A DNA stretch of 39,652 nucleotides. It comes from Muribaculaceae bacterium. GTDB lineage: Bacteria; Bacteroidota; Bacteroidia; Bacteroidales; Muribaculaceae. The notes beneath the pieces are model-generated. The model had not been told where the DNA came from. It did not search any database and saw only the letters and a program-made list of their open reading frames with translations. Of this stretch, positions 25,623-34,926 are shown piece by piece; the first letter of the stretch is position 1; every line of letters begins with the position of its first letter. Location of the stretch: NCBI GenBank assembly GCA_023666885.1, contig JAMPBB010000008.1:1-39652 (forward strand), given 5' to 3'. The position numbers and the translations under genes are program-made.

Positions 25623-26231
25623 ATGAAATTTGCAGAGCTTTCTGACAAGATATTCAACGAGGCCACCGCAGCCTATCACATTACGGATCATGTGGACGCC
25701 CCTGAGCCTAACCCGTATGCGCCCGGAAGCGTGGAGCACACGCTGTACGCCAAGAACTGGATCGATGCCGTGCAGTGGCACTTGGAGGACATAATCCGCG
25801 ACCCTGCCATAGACCCTGTGGCCGCACTTGCCCTGAAGCGGCGCATAGACCGCTCCAATCAGGACCGTACCGACATGGTGGAGCAGTTGGACTCATACTT
25901 CTTAGACCTCAACAAGGATGTAAAGGCGCTTCCCGGAGCCACCATCAACACCGAGAGCCCTGCATGGGCACTTGACCGCCTGTCGATACTCGCGCTCAAG
26001 ATATACCACATGAATCAGGAGGTGAAGCGCACTGACGCCACAGAGCAGCACTTGGCCAAGTGTGCCGCCAAGCTTGACGTGCTGCAGCAGCAGCGCACTG
26101 ACCTGATACAGGCCATAGACACGCTGCTTGATGACATAGAGGCCGGACGCAAGTACATGAAGGTGTACCGGCAGATGAAAATGTACAATGACCCTGACAC
26201 CAATCCGGTGCTCTATGGGGCAAAAAAATGA
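25623..26231 (+). CDS. DUF4254 protein
   Basis: A 202-residue, all-helical, soluble protein with no signal peptide. The N-terminal AKNWIDAVQWHLEDIIRDP and the following ALKRRIDRSNQDRTDMVEQL are characteristic of the Bacteroidetes family DUF4254, whose function is unknown. The second half is a heptad-like helical hairpin (about 130-180). It begins 5 bases after the 743-residue gene and overlaps the GT9 gene by 17 bases. DUF4254 next to a family 9 glycosyltransferase is an arrangement I recall from other Bacteroidetes, which suggests a link to LPS or glycolipid synthesis; this is inference from context only. Confidence 0.85.
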   Translation: MKFAELSDKIFNEATAAYHITDHVDAPEPNPYAPGSVEHTLYAKNWIDAVQWHLEDIIRDPAIDPVAALALKRRIDRSNQDRTDMVEQLDSYFLDLNKDVKALPGATINTESPAWALDRLSILALKIYHMNQEVKRTDATEQHLAKCAAKLDVLQQQRTDLIQAIDTLLDDIEAGRKYMKVYRQMKMYNDPDTNPVLYGAKK

Positions 26232-27288
26232 CATAGGCGCCTACACTGACTGTGTACTCATAACACGGTTCTCGGCACTGGGCGATGTGTGCATGACCAT
26301 ACCCATAGTGTACGGTGTGTGTGCGGCCAACCCTGAGGTGCGTTTCGTGATGCTCACCCGCAAGGCAGCTGCCTCAATGTTCGTGAACCGCCCTGAGAAC
26401 CTTACCGTGACCTTTGCCGACCTCAAGGGAGAGTACGGCGGTACCCTCGGAGCAGTGCGGCTTATGCGCCATATGTGCCACACTTACGGGGTAAAGCGCA
26501 TGGCCGACCTGCACAACGTACTGCGCACACGCATGATGGGCCTCTATGGCCGCACACAAGGCGTGAAGGTGGCAAGGCTTGACAAGTGCCGCCGCCTGAG
26601 GAGCATGCTCATAAAGCAGGGGGCATACAGCCCGGAGAGCATAAGCATCAGCGCTGTCACTGACCGTTACGCCGATGTGTTCCGCCGCCTTGGGCTGGCG
26701 GTGCCTGCGGAGTATCCCAAAGCCCCTGCAGCCGGACTGCCGGCATCGCTGTTCGGTAAAGTCACTGCCGAGAAGCCTGCCGGGGAGCGCTGGATAGCCG
26801 TAGCCCCCTTTGCCGCCCACAGGTCCAAGATATACCCCTTGGAGCAGATGCGCAGCGTGGTGGAGCAGATAGCCTCATGGACAGGCACCAAGGTGTTCCT
26901 GCTCGGCGGAGGTAGCCGTGAGGAGGAGGTGCTGAGGGAATGGACGGCCATGAACCCCGGGACTATACGGTGTGTGGCCGGTGCGGGCATAGGATTCGGC
27001 GGGGAGCTGGCGCTATTAGGGCGCATGGACGCTGCCGTGACCATGGATTCGGCCAACATGCATCTGGCCTCGCTGGCCGGGGTGCCTGTGGTGAGCGTGT
27101 GGGGTGCCACGCACCCGGCATCGGGTTTCTACGGATGGCGTCAGGACAGAGCCAATGCCGTGCAGCTGCCCATGGCGTGCCGTCCGTGCTCAGTGTTCGG
27201 CAGCAAGCCGTGCCGCAAGGGTACCTATGAGTGCCTGACGGGCATAAGCCCCGAATCCGTAGTAAAGAAATTAAAGGAGATACTGTAA
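26215..27288 (+). CDS. Family 9 glycosyltransferase (heptosyltransferase-like)
   Basis: A 357-residue GT-B enzyme of the WaaF/WaaC type, which transfers a sugar from an ADP- or other nucleotide-activated donor to the LPS core or a similar acceptor at the inner membrane. The N-terminal VLITRFSALGDVCMTIPIVY is the classic GT9 opening. The C-terminal half has VAPFAAHRSKIYPLEQM, FLLGGGSREEEVL and the donor-site TMDSANMHLASLAGVPVVSVWG, followed by the cysteine-bearing CRPCSVFGSKPCRKGTYECL. ATG 26215 was preferred to 26188, which lies deeper in DUF4254. The stop TAA abuts the ruvB ATG with no spacer. Confidence 0.92.
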   Translation: MGQKNDIGAYTDCVLITRFSALGDVCMTIPIVYGVCAANPEVRFVMLTRKAAASMFVNRPENLTVTFADLKGEYGGTLGAVRLMRHMCHTYGVKRMADLHNVLRTRMMGLYGRTQGVKVARLDKCRRLRSMLIKQGAYSPESISISAVTDRYADVFRRLGLAVPAEYPKAPAAGLPASLFGKVTAEKPAGERWIAVAPFAAHRSKIYPLEQMRSVVEQIASWTGTKVFLLGGGSREEEVLREWTAMNPGTIRCVAGAGIGFGGELALLGRMDAAVTMDSANMHLASLAGVPVVSVWGATHPASGFYGWRQDRANAVQLPMACRPCSVFGSKPCRKGTYECLTGISPESVVKKLKEIL

Positions 27289-28320
27289 ATGGATAGTTTT
27301 GACATACATTCAGCTTCAGGTGCAGCCGAGTACGGCGATACGGAGCGCGATGTGGAGCGTGCTCTGAGGCCATCGCACTTTGATTCGTTCAACGGTCAGG
27401 AGAAGATTGTGGACAATCTGAAAGTGTTTGTGGCGGCTGCCCGCATGCGCGGCGAGGCTCTGGACCATCTGCTCCTGTACGGTCCGCCCGGATTGGGGAA
27501 GACCACCCTGTCATCCATTATAGCCAATGAGCTCGGGGTGGGGTTCAAGGTGACATCCGGCCCCGTGCTTGACAAGCCGGGCGACTTGGCGGGCATACTG
27601 ACATCGCTTGAGGAGAACGATGTGCTGTTCATAGATGAGATACACCGTCTGAGCCCCGTGGTGGAGGAGTACCTGTACTCAGCCATGGAGGACTACCGCA
27701 TAGACATAATGATAGACAAGGGTCCCGGGGCAAGGAGCGTGCAGCTGACGCTGTCGCCCTTCACGCTTGTGGGCGCTACTACGCGCAGCGGCATGCTGAC
27801 ATCACCTCTGCGAGCGCGCTTCGGCATAAACTGCCATCTGGAGTACTATGACCACGAGGTGTTGGAGCGTATAATCCTGCGCTCGGCGCGGCTGCTCAAC
27901 GTGAAGTGTACGGCATCGGCAGCCCATGAGATAGCGCTGCGCAGCCGTGGCACGCCGCGTATAGCCAACGCCCTGCTGCGCCGTGTGCGCGACTTTGCCC
28001 AAGTGAAGGGCAACGGCACTGTGGATACGGACATAGCCTGTTTCGCCCTCGAGGCTCTGAACATAGACCGCTATGGCCTTGATGAAACCGACAATAAGAT
28101 CTTGACCACCATAATGGACAAGTTCTCAGGCGGCCCTGTGGGATTAGGCACCATAGCCACCGCCCTGGGCGAGGACCCGGGCACCATAGAGGAGGTGTAC
28201 GAGCCGTTTCTGATAAAGGAAGGGTTCATACGCCGCACGCCGCGCGGACGTGAGGTGACGGCCCTTGCCTACTCTCATTTGGGGCACAAGCGCACCCCAC
28301 AACAAGACACCCTGTTCTGA
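27289..28320 (+). CDS. ruvB: Holliday junction branch-migration ATPase RuvB
   Basis: RuvB is the AAA+ hexameric motor that drives branch migration with RuvA during recombination and fork repair. It has 343 residues, the normal length. Walker A is GPPGLGKTT (65-73), Walker B is LFIDEIH (113-119), sensor 1 is GATTRSGML, and the Arg finger region is TSPLRARFG. The C-terminal winged helix contains [20 protein letters not shown] and the DNA-binding [10 protein letters not shown]. It sits between a glycosyltransferase and a flippase with 0 and 3 bases of spacing, so transcription of this DNA-repair gene is tied to envelope genes here. ruvA is not in the window. Confidence 0.97.
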   Translation: MDSFDIHSASGAAEYGDTERDVERALRPSHFDSFNGQEKIVDNLKVFVAAARMRGEALDHLLLYGPPGLGKTTLSSIIANELGVGFKVTSGPVLDKPGDLAGILTSLEENDVLFIDEIHRLSPVVEEYLYSAMEDYRIDIMIDKGPGARSVQLTLSPFTLVGATTRSGMLTSPLRARFGINCHLEYYDHEVLERIILRSARLLNVKCTASAAHEIALRSRGTPRIANALLRRVRDFAQVKGNGTVDTDIACFALEALNIDRYGLDETDNKILTTIMDKFSGGPVGLGTIATALGEDPGTIEEVYEPFLIKEGFIRRTPRGREVTALAYSHLGHKRTPQQDTLF

Positions 28321-28323
28321 GAT

Positions 28324-29814
28324 ATGGCTTCCGTAAAGAGTTTAGCTAAGGACACGGCCATATACGGGCTGAGCAGCATAGTGGGCCGGTTTCTCAACTG
28401 GTGCCTCGTGCCGCTGTACACCAACATGTTTGACCAGGCGGAGTTCGGCATGGTGTCATACATATACTCCATAGTGGCGCTCACGCTCATATGCCTTACC
28501 TACGGCATGGAGACAGGCTTCTTCAGGTTTGCCAACCATGACCGCTACAAGGACCCTATGGAGGTGTATTCATCGGCGCTGATATCACTCGGGGTGAGCT
28601 CAGTGCTGTTCGTGGTGCTGATAGTGGCGTTCCTGCGCCCGGTATCGGCGGCCTTGGGGTGCGCGGCGCATCCGGAGTACGTATGGCTCATGGCAGGGGC
28701 CGTGGCCATGGACGCGTTCACGTCACTGCCGTTCTCGTACCTGCGTTTCCGCAAGCGCCCGCTGCGGTTTGCCACGCTGCGGCTCATAAGCATAGCCGTG
28801 AACATAGGGCTTAACCTCCTGTTCATACTCATATGCCCGTGGCTGTACAGGGAGGCTCCGGATGCGGTGGCGTGGTTCTACCGCCCGGACTTCGGCATAG
28901 GCTACATATTCCTTACCAACTTTATCAGCTCGGCCTTGACGCTGCTGCTGCTCGCGCCTGAGCTCAGGGGGTTCGCATGGCGGTTCAATGCCGCGCTGTG
29001 GCGCGAGATGCTCGCCTACTCCTTTCCGCTGCTGGTGATAGGGCTGGCGGGCATAATGAACCAGAACCTTGACAAGATACTGCTGCCCGAGCTGCTGAGC
29101 GGACGCGCCGATGCCATGGCGCAGTTAGGCATATACAGCGCCAACTATAAGATAGCCATAATAATGGTGATGTTCATACAGGCGTTCCGTTTTGCCTACG
29201 AGCCGTTCATATTTGCGCAGAGCCGGGAGAAGGGCGAGGGCAAGCTGCAGGCCTACCGCGATGCCATGAAGTGGTACACCATATTCGCCATGCTGATATT
29301 CCTCGGGGTTATGTCCTACATTGACATTCTGAAGTACTTCATAGCCCCGGCCTATTTCAGCGGGCTCAAGATAGTGCCCATAGTCATGATGGCGGAGTTC
29401 TTCTTCGGGGTGTTCTTCAATCTGTCACTCTGGTACAAGCTCACTGACCGCACCATTTGGGGCACGTGGTTCTCGCTGCTCGGGCTGGCGGTGACCGTGG
29501 GGGTCAACGTGCTTTTCGTGCCCCGCTACGGCTATATGGCCTGCGCCTGGGGAGCCTTTGCCTGCTACGGTGTGATGATGGCGGCCTCCTACGCCGTGGG
29601 GCGCGTGAAGTACCCCATAGGCTACGATGTACGCCGTATGGCCATGTACGTGGCGGCGGCAATATCGCTTTACGGGCTGTGGGTGCTCATCAGTACCGGA
29701 CATGAATGGACGGACATGGGCGTGCGCACGGTGCTGTTGGCGCTTTACGTGCTGCTTGTGCTCAAGAAGGAAAATATACGCCCGGCTCAACTATTGCCGC
29801 GCAGAAGCGTTTAA
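28324..29814 (+). CDS. Polysaccharide/oligosaccharide flippase (Wzx/MOP superfamily)
   Basis: A 496-residue inner-membrane protein with about 12-14 hydrophobic segments. The N-terminus SLAKDTAIYGLSSIVGRFLN, then VPLYTNMFDQAEFGMVSYIY, is typical of the RfbX/Wzx polysaccharide transporter family, which flips lipid-linked glycans to the periplasmic face. The ILLPELLSGRADAMAQLGIY segment in the second half is also family-like. The context (GT9 upstream, GT4-like downstream) agrees with a glycan role. In Bacteroidetes, close homologues often sit outside capsule loci, as here, and the substrate is unknown. Confidence 0.9.
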   Translation: MASVKSLAKDTAIYGLSSIVGRFLNWCLVPLYTNMFDQAEFGMVSYIYSIVALTLICLTYGMETGFFRFANHDRYKDPMEVYSSALISLGVSSVLFVVLIVAFLRPVSAALGCAAHPEYVWLMAGAVAMDAFTSLPFSYLRFRKRPLRFATLRLISIAVNIGLNLLFILICPWLYREAPDAVAWFYRPDFGIGYIFLTNFISSALTLLLLAPELRGFAWRFNAALWREMLAYSFPLLVIGLAGIMNQNLDKILLPELLSGRADAMAQLGIYSANYKIAIIMVMFIQAFRFAYEPFIFAQSREKGEGKLQAYRDAMKWYTIFAMLIFLGVMSYIDILKYFIAPAYFSGLKIVPIVMMAEFFFGVFFNLSLWYKLTDRTIWGTWFSLLGLAVTVGVNVLFVPRYGYMACAWGAFACYGVMMAASYAVGRVKYPIGYDVRRMAMYVAAAISLYGLWVLISTGHEWTDMGVRTVLLALYVLLVLKKENIRPAQLLPRRSV

Positions 29815-29849
29815 CAGGTACGTACGTTTCACCTATTCACATCACGGTC

Positions 29850-31274
29850 ATGAAATCCAATATAGGCAGCCGCATCACCGGTTTTCTGGTACAGTACTTC
29901 ACTCTGTCAGGGCAGCTCGTGCCGCAGAGCGAGGCCGAGCAGTCCATACGCGAGGGAGTGTCATTTTCGGGCACCAACATCATCATCCTCATACTGGCCA
30001 TACTCATAGCCTCATTGGGGCTGAACACTAACTCCACTGCCGTGATAATAGGCGCCATGCTCATAAGCCCGCTCATGGGACCCATAATAGGCATGGGACT
30101 GGGGGTGGGCGTGCATGACTTTGCGCTGATAAAGCGCTGCGTGCGCAATCTGCTCATGGCGGCGGCCTTCAGTATGCTGGCCTCCACGCTCTACTTCCTC
30201 ATATCGCCCGTCAACGAGGGCCACAGCGAGCTGCTGGCGCGCACATCGCCCACCATATACGATGTGCTTATAGGGTTCTTCGGCGGCGGCGCGGGCATAA
30301 TAGCGCTCGGCAGCCGCAACAAGGGCAATGTGATACCGGGTGTGGCCATAGCCACGGCCCTGATGCCTCCGCTGTGCACGGCCGGATACGGCATAGCCAC
30401 GTGGCAGCTCAGCTATTTCTTCGGAGCCACCTACCTGTTTATAATCAACTCCATATACATAGCCTTCGCCACATTCATAGGGGTGAAGCTGCTCGGCTAC
30501 AAGGGGCTGACCTCGGACTCGGACGACGGCGGACGTGCCCGCCGCGTGCGCAACGCCGTGTACTGCGCCGCCATACTCACCATGCTCCCCAGCATATGGC
30601 TCACGTACAAGATGCTGCGTGAAAACAAGTTTTCCATGAAGGCCAATGAGTTCGTGGCCGAGGAGTGCCGCTTCCCCTCCACTCAGGTGCTCACCCACTC
30701 CGCGTTCATGGACGAGGGGCAGCGCATAATATCCGTGACGCTCATAGGCAAGATTCTGCCTATAGACTCCCTGCAGCTGGCGCTCACTCCACGGCTGGCA
30801 CACTACGGGCTTGGAGGGGCACACCTGCGCTTCATACAGGGGGCGTCGGCCTCATCCTCACCCGTGCCCGCCGCCGAGGACAATACGCGCGACATATACC
30901 TGCTGGCGCAGTCCACCATCACCCGGCAGCAGCAGGAGATAGACTCGCTCAACGAGGCCGCCCGGCAGGCCAGTCTGGCACATGCAGCCGGGGCGCAGCT
31001 GGCTCCGGAGCTCAAGGTGCTCTTCCCGCAGATAAGCGACATAGCCGTGACGCGCGGCATATTCTCATCCGTGGACACGGCGGCGCTTGACACGGCCAAC
31101 GTAGCCCTTATACACTTCAGCCGCCCCATGAAGGCGCAGGAGATGCAGAAGCTGCGCGAGTATCTGCTGGCTCGCCTGAAACTCAAGAACATAGACATTA
31201 TCAACGTACCGGCTCTGACCGGCAAGAAGAAGGATAAACCATCATCACCACATAATGCAGGAAAACAGACTTAA
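29850..31274 (+). CDS. DUF389 membrane protein
   Basis: A 474-residue protein from ATG 29850; an in-frame ATG at 29706 lies within the flippase gene. The membrane part (about 40-260) carries the DUF389 signature GLNTNSTAVIIGAMLISPLM, then GPIIGMGLG, and a second conserved segment GNVIPGVAIATALMPPLCTA, about six helices in all. The C-terminal ~200 residues are soluble and include a Q/E-rich coiled-coil-like stretch (QSTITRQQQEIDSLNEAARQ). The function of DUF389 proteins is not established. It starts 35 bases after the flippase, and its end overlaps the next gene by 20 bases. Confidence 0.9.
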   Translation: MKSNIGSRITGFLVQYFTLSGQLVPQSEAEQSIREGVSFSGTNIIILILAILIASLGLNTNSTAVIIGAMLISPLMGPIIGMGLGVGVHDFALIKRCVRNLLMAAAFSMLASTLYFLISPVNEGHSELLARTSPTIYDVLIGFFGGGAGIIALGSRNKGNVIPGVAIATALMPPLCTAGYGIATWQLSYFFGATYLFIINSIYIAFATFIGVKLLGYKGLTSDSDDGGRARRVRNAVYCAAILTMLPSIWLTYKMLRENKFSMKANEFVAEECRFPSTQVLTHSAFMDEGQRIISVTLIGKILPIDSLQLALTPRLAHYGLGGAHLRFIQGASASSSPVPAAEDNTRDIYLLAQSTITRQQQEIDSLNEAARQASLAHAAGAQLAPELKVLFPQISDIAVTRGIFSSVDTAALDTANVALIHFSRPMKAQEMQKLREYLLARLKLKNIDIINVPALTGKKKDKPSSPHNAGKQT

Positions 31275-32523
31275 GGTAACGCTCATATGCCACAGCGACA
31301 TGCTGGGAGGCGCCTCCGTAGTGACCACCCGACTGATGCACGCCCTCAGGGAGGAGGGTGTGGACGCCCGTATGCTCGTGTACACCAAGCTCACTGACGA
31401 CCCCTACATATCAGTGATAAGCAGCCGGGGCACACGAGGGCTCAAGTTCATGGCCGAGCGAGCGCGCATAGCCCTGTCCAACGGATTCTCGCGCAGGGAC
31501 CTCTTCAAGGTGTCCATAGCCAACACCGGCACGCGCGTTGACCGCCACCCTTGGGTAAGGGAGGCCGATGTGATAGTGCTCAGCTGGATCAATCAGGGGC
31601 TGATGTCGCTCAAAGGCATAGGGCGCCTCGGAGCGCTGGGCAAGCCCGTGGTGTGGACCATGCACGACATGTGGTGCCTCACCGGCATATGCCACCATGC
31701 CTACGAGTGCACCGGCTTCAAGGAACAGTGCGGACGCTGCCCGCTGCTGCACAGCAAGCGTAAGAATGACCTGTCACATACCGTATGGAAAATAAAGCAT
31801 AGGCTGTATGACCGCATGCCCATAACGTTCGTGGCCGTGAGCCGCTGGATGGCCGAGCGCGCACGCCACAGCTCCCTGCTCAAGGACAGGGACATAAGGG
31901 TGATACCCAACGCCTTTCCCATAGGCTCCTTCTACACCACACCACGGGGCTCGGTGTCCACCATGCGCTTCAATCCTGACCAGAACATAATACTCATGGG
32001 CGCAGCCCGCCTTGACGACCCCATAAAGGGGCTTGACTACGCCATTGACGCCCTCAACTACATGTTCGAGAACCACCCCGAGACGGCACGCCACTCGCTG
32101 GCCGTATTCTTCGGCCACCTGCGTGACCGCTCCGCCCTGCAGCGGCTGCGCTTCCCGCACCTGTACCTCGGCACCGTATCTGACCCCAAGCTGCTGCGCA
32201 ACATCTACGCCTCGGCCAAGGTGGTGCTGTCAACCTCCCTGTACGAAACGCTCCCCGGCACGCTCATAGAAGGGCAGGCGGCAGGATGCCTGCCTGTGAC
32301 ATTCGGGCGCGGCGGACAGGCCGACATTGTCACCCACCTCAAGGACGGCTACATAGCCGAGTACCGGGATGCCGAGAGCGTGGCACGCGGCATAATATGG
32401 GCGCTCTCGCAGCGCACTGACCGCGAGGCGCTCCATGAGAGCGTACGCGAGCGCTTCGCCGCCAGCACCGTGGCCCGCCGCTACACCGAGCTCTTCGCCG
32501 AGCTGCTCCACCGCGCCCCCTGA
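31255..32523 (+). CDS. Family 4-type glycosyltransferase
   Basis: A 422-residue retaining GT-B glycosyltransferase. The N-terminal KVTLICHSDMLGGASVVTTR has the glycine-rich loop of the acceptor domain. The donor domain includes NIILMGAARLDDPIKGLDYA and the catalytic EX7E pair in LYETLPGTLIEGQAAG. A cysteine cluster (CLTGICHHAYECTGFKEQCG, then RCP) in the middle resembles a metal-binding insert seen in related WcaI/colanic-type enzymes. It is the last gene of the 23.4-32.5 kb run, overlapping DUF389 by 20 bases. A non-coding block with inverted repeats follows, and no clear terminator other than those hairpins. Confidence 0.92.
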   Translation: MQENRLKVTLICHSDMLGGASVVTTRLMHALREEGVDARMLVYTKLTDDPYISVISSRGTRGLKFMAERARIALSNGFSRRDLFKVSIANTGTRVDRHPWVREADVIVLSWINQGLMSLKGIGRLGALGKPVVWTMHDMWCLTGICHHAYECTGFKEQCGRCPLLHSKRKNDLSHTVWKIKHRLYDRMPITFVAVSRWMAERARHSSLLKDRDIRVIPNAFPIGSFYTTPRGSVSTMRFNPDQNIILMGAARLDDPIKGLDYAIDALNYMFENHPETARHSLAVFFGHLRDRSALQRLRFPHLYLGTVSDPKLLRNIYASAKVVLSTSLYETLPGTLIEGQAAGCLPVTFGRGGQADIVTHLKDGYIAEYRDAESVARGIIWALSQRTDREALHESVRERFAASTVARRYTELFAELLHRAP

Positions 32524-32541
32524 GCCTCAATCCCGGGATTT

Positions 32542-33028
32542 TTCTCACACTGTGGGAATAGTGGGACAGGGCACATTTCTCATGAGAAAAATGAGAAATC
32601 ATGAGAAAGGGCACTTTTCTCATGAGAATAATAAAATGTGAACGCAGCGGAAAAAAAGTGCCCCATTTGCTTGCAAACCGCCCCCTCGGTGTTGTATCTT
32701 TGTAGTACCGGAACCCCCTTACATATCAGCCCTATACCCTCAGTACATATACTATACATATGTACAGGGTACACTCATATATATACTTACATATATATAT
32801 CATATAATCTACACCGGTGGCAACGCTGCATCGGTGGCCTAATATACATGTATCATATCTTCGGTGCGCTTCGCTTTAAGGCGGTAGCAGAATCGGCGGT
32901 AACGCATCGCGGTGTCATGGTATGGCGGTGTCAAAGCATCGGTGCCCTATCCTTATTCTCACTTTCCTTATTATTCCCATGAGAAAAGTGCCCTTTCTCA
33001 TGATTCTCACAATGTGGGAAAATGGGAA
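32542..33028. repeat. Non-coding block with long inverted repeats (possible MITE-like element)
   Basis: The 563-base gap before argS has no credible gene. ATCATGAGAAAGGGCACTTT (start of the 37-bp arm 32598-32634) recurs inverted at 32968-33004 with 36 of 37 positions matching; the outer ends of the arms are 407 bases apart. Each arm contains the palindrome TTCTCATGAGAA or its one-base variant. Outside the arms lie two similar copies of a self-complementary TTCTCACA...TGTGGGAA unit (32542-32566 and 33004-33028). GGGCAC occurs five times in both orientations. The core has an orphan promoter, an AT-rich tract (about 32740-32812) and repeated CATCGGTG-like units (32830-32945). This symmetry fits a small non-autonomous element or a regulatory/terminating structure. 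I saw no clear target-site duplication. Confidence 0.55.
32671..32702 (+). promoter_or_regulatory. Orphan promoter inside the inverted-repeat block
   Basis: TTG (32671-32673), 21-base spacer, TATCTTTG (32695-32702): a good Bacteroidetes promoter with no ORF worth calling behind it. It could drive a small RNA, read through to argS, or be the remnant of a lost gene. Confidence 0.5.
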
Positions 33029-33059
33029 TTGGAAATATGCGGAATATGATGTACCTTTG
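33029..33059 (+). promoter_or_regulatory. Promoter of argS
   Basis: TTG (33029-33031), 20-base spacer, TACCTTTG (33052-33059), giving a leader of about 23 nt before ATG 33087. The -33 element begins at the very edge of the outer palindromic repeat. Confidence 0.65.
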
Positions 33060-33086
33060 CATTTCGTTCATAAACATAACGAAATT

Positions 33087-34874
33087 ATGTCATTAGATAC
33101 CATTATAGCACAAGCCGTGGCCCGTGCGGTCAAGGAGCTTTACGGAGTGGGCACCGATGCCGCTTCGGTACAGATATCCACCACCAAGAAAGAATTTGAA
33201 GGCAACCTCACCGTAGTGGTGTTCCCGTGGGTCAAGGCCGCCCGCCGCTCGCCCGAGGACGTGGGCCGCGCCATAGGCAGCTGGCTTGTGGACAACGAGC
33301 CCGCAGTGGACCGCTTCAACGTGATAAAGGGCTTCCTCAACATAGTGATAGAGCCCACATTCTGGACACAGGTGCTCCGCCATATAGAGCAGACCCCTGA
33401 CTTCGGCATCACACCCGTTACGGCTGACTCCCCTCTGGTGATGGTGGAATATTCATCGCCCAACACCAACAAGCCCCTGCACCTTGGGCACGTGCGAAAC
33501 AATCTGCTCGGCTACTCCCTGTCCGAGATACTCAAGGCGTGCGGCAACCGCGTGGTGAAGACCAACATAGTCAACGACCGAGGCATACACATATGCAAGT
33601 CAATGCTGGCGTGGAAAAAGTGGGGCGAAGGCGCCACCCCCGAATCCACGGGCAAGAAAGGCGACCATCTGATAGGCGACTTCTACGTGCTCTTTGACCG
33701 CCACTACCGTCAGGAGCTGGCCTCACTGATGGAAAGCGGCATGACCAAGGAGGAAGCCGAGGCCGCATCGCCCCTTATGCAGGAAGCCCGCGCCATGCTC
33801 CGCGCATGGGAAGCCAAGGATCCCGAGGTACGCCGCCTGTGGGCCATGATGAACTCATGGGTCTACGCCGGATTTGACGCCACATACCGCCGCATGGGCG
33901 TAGACTTTGACAAGATATACTACGAGAGCGACACCTACCTCCAAGGCAAGGAGCTGGTGCTCAAAGGCCTTGAAGAAGGCAAGATGTACCGCCGCGACGA
34001 CGGCTCCGTGTGGGCCGACCTCACCCCCGAGGGGCTTGACCACAAGCTGCTGCTCCGCTCTGACGGCACCTCCGTGTACATGACACAGGACATAGGCACC
34101 GCACGCCTGCGCTATCAGGACTACCCAATAGACCGTATGATATACGTGGTGGGCAATGAGCAGAACTACCACTTCCAGGTACTGGCCCTGCTGCTTGACC
34201 GCCTCGGATTCAAGTGGGGCAAGGACCTGGTGCACTTCTCCTACGGAATGGTGGAGCTGCCCGAAGGCAAGATGAAGAGCCGCGAGGGCACAGTGGTGGA
34301 CGCCGATGACCTCATGGATGAAATGGTGGAAACGGCCCGCACGGTGAGCGCCGAGCTGGGCAAGCTGGACGGATGCACGCCCCAGGAAATAGCCGATATA
34401 ACTGAAACCGTAGGCCTAGGGGCGCTCAAATACTTCCTGCTCAAAGTGGACCCGCGCAAGAACATGATGTTCAACCCCAAAGAGTCCATTGACTTCAACG
34501 GCAACACCGGACCCTTCATACAGTACACCTACGCCCGCATACGCTCAGTGCTGCGCCGCGCCGCTGAAGCCGGAATGGAGCCTACCGACTATACCGCCGT
34601 GGCACCCGGACAGCGCGAGATAACGCTCATACAGCGCCTGTCGGACTTCCCGCAGGTAGTATCCGAAGCCGGAGCAAGCTACAGCCCCGCCCTGATAGCC
34701 AACTATGTGTACGAGCTCGTGAAGGAGTACAACCAGTTCTACCACGACTGCTCCATACTCAAGGAAGAGGACGCAGCCGTGCGCTCCATGCGCCTGGCCC
34801 TGTCCGATGCCACCGCCCGCGTGATAAAGCGCGGAATGTCACTGCTGGGCATCCGGGTGCCTGAACGTATGTAA
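33087..34874 (+). CDS. argS: Arginyl-tRNA synthetase
   Basis: A class I synthetase that charges tRNA-Arg. It is 595 residues from ATG 33087; in-frame upstream codons back to 32922 run through the promoter and repeat and are not coding. The N-terminal tRNA-contacting domain covers about 1-110. The HIGH motif is HLGH in SPNTNKPLHLGHVRNN. The KMSKS-loop equivalent is KMKSREGTVV, the reduced form usual in ArgRS. The C-terminal anticodon-binding domain carries GPFIQYTYARIRSVLRRA and NQFYHDCSIL. It appears to be a single transcript with its own promoter. Confidence 0.97.
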   Translation: MSLDTIIAQAVARAVKELYGVGTDAASVQISTTKKEFEGNLTVVVFPWVKAARRSPEDVGRAIGSWLVDNEPAVDRFNVIKGFLNIVIEPTFWTQVLRHIEQTPDFGITPVTADSPLVMVEYSSPNTNKPLHLGHVRNNLLGYSLSEILKACGNRVVKTNIVNDRGIHICKSMLAWKKWGEGATPESTGKKGDHLIGDFYVLFDRHYRQELASLMESGMTKEEAEAASPLMQEARAMLRAWEAKDPEVRRLWAMMNSWVYAGFDATYRRMGVDFDKIYYESDTYLQGKELVLKGLEEGKMYRRDDGSVWADLTPEGLDHKLLLRSDGTSVYMTQDIGTARLRYQDYPIDRMIYVVGNEQNYHFQVLALLLDRLGFKWGKDLVHFSYGMVELPEGKMKSREGTVVDADDLMDEMVETARTVSAELGKLDGCTPQEIADITETVGLGALKYFLLKVDPRKNMMFNPKESIDFNGNTGPFIQYTYARIRSVLRRAAEAGMEPTDYTAVAPGQREITLIQRLSDFPQVVSEAGASYSPALIANYVYELVKEYNQFYHDCSILKEEDAAVRSMRLALSDATARVIKRGMSLLGIRVPERM

Positions 34875-34926
34875 GGCCAAGTTTGTTAGAAACGTGTAAC
34901 CAACTCAGAAAAAACATATCAGAAAA

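Noticed and set aside
32740..32830. Replication origin suggested by the TATATA-rich tract
   Set aside because: No DnaA-box cluster was seen and no origin-associated genes are adjacent; the AT tract is short.
32638..32982. 114-codon plus-strand ORF in the inverted-repeat block
   Set aside because: It runs through the AT-rich tract and promoter, has Tyr/Ile-rich low-complexity sequence, no leader signal and no resemblance to a protein family.
32542..33028. CRISPR array suggested by repeated GGGCAC and CTCATGAG words
   Set aside because: The units are irregularly spaced, occur in both orientations, and no cas genes are present.
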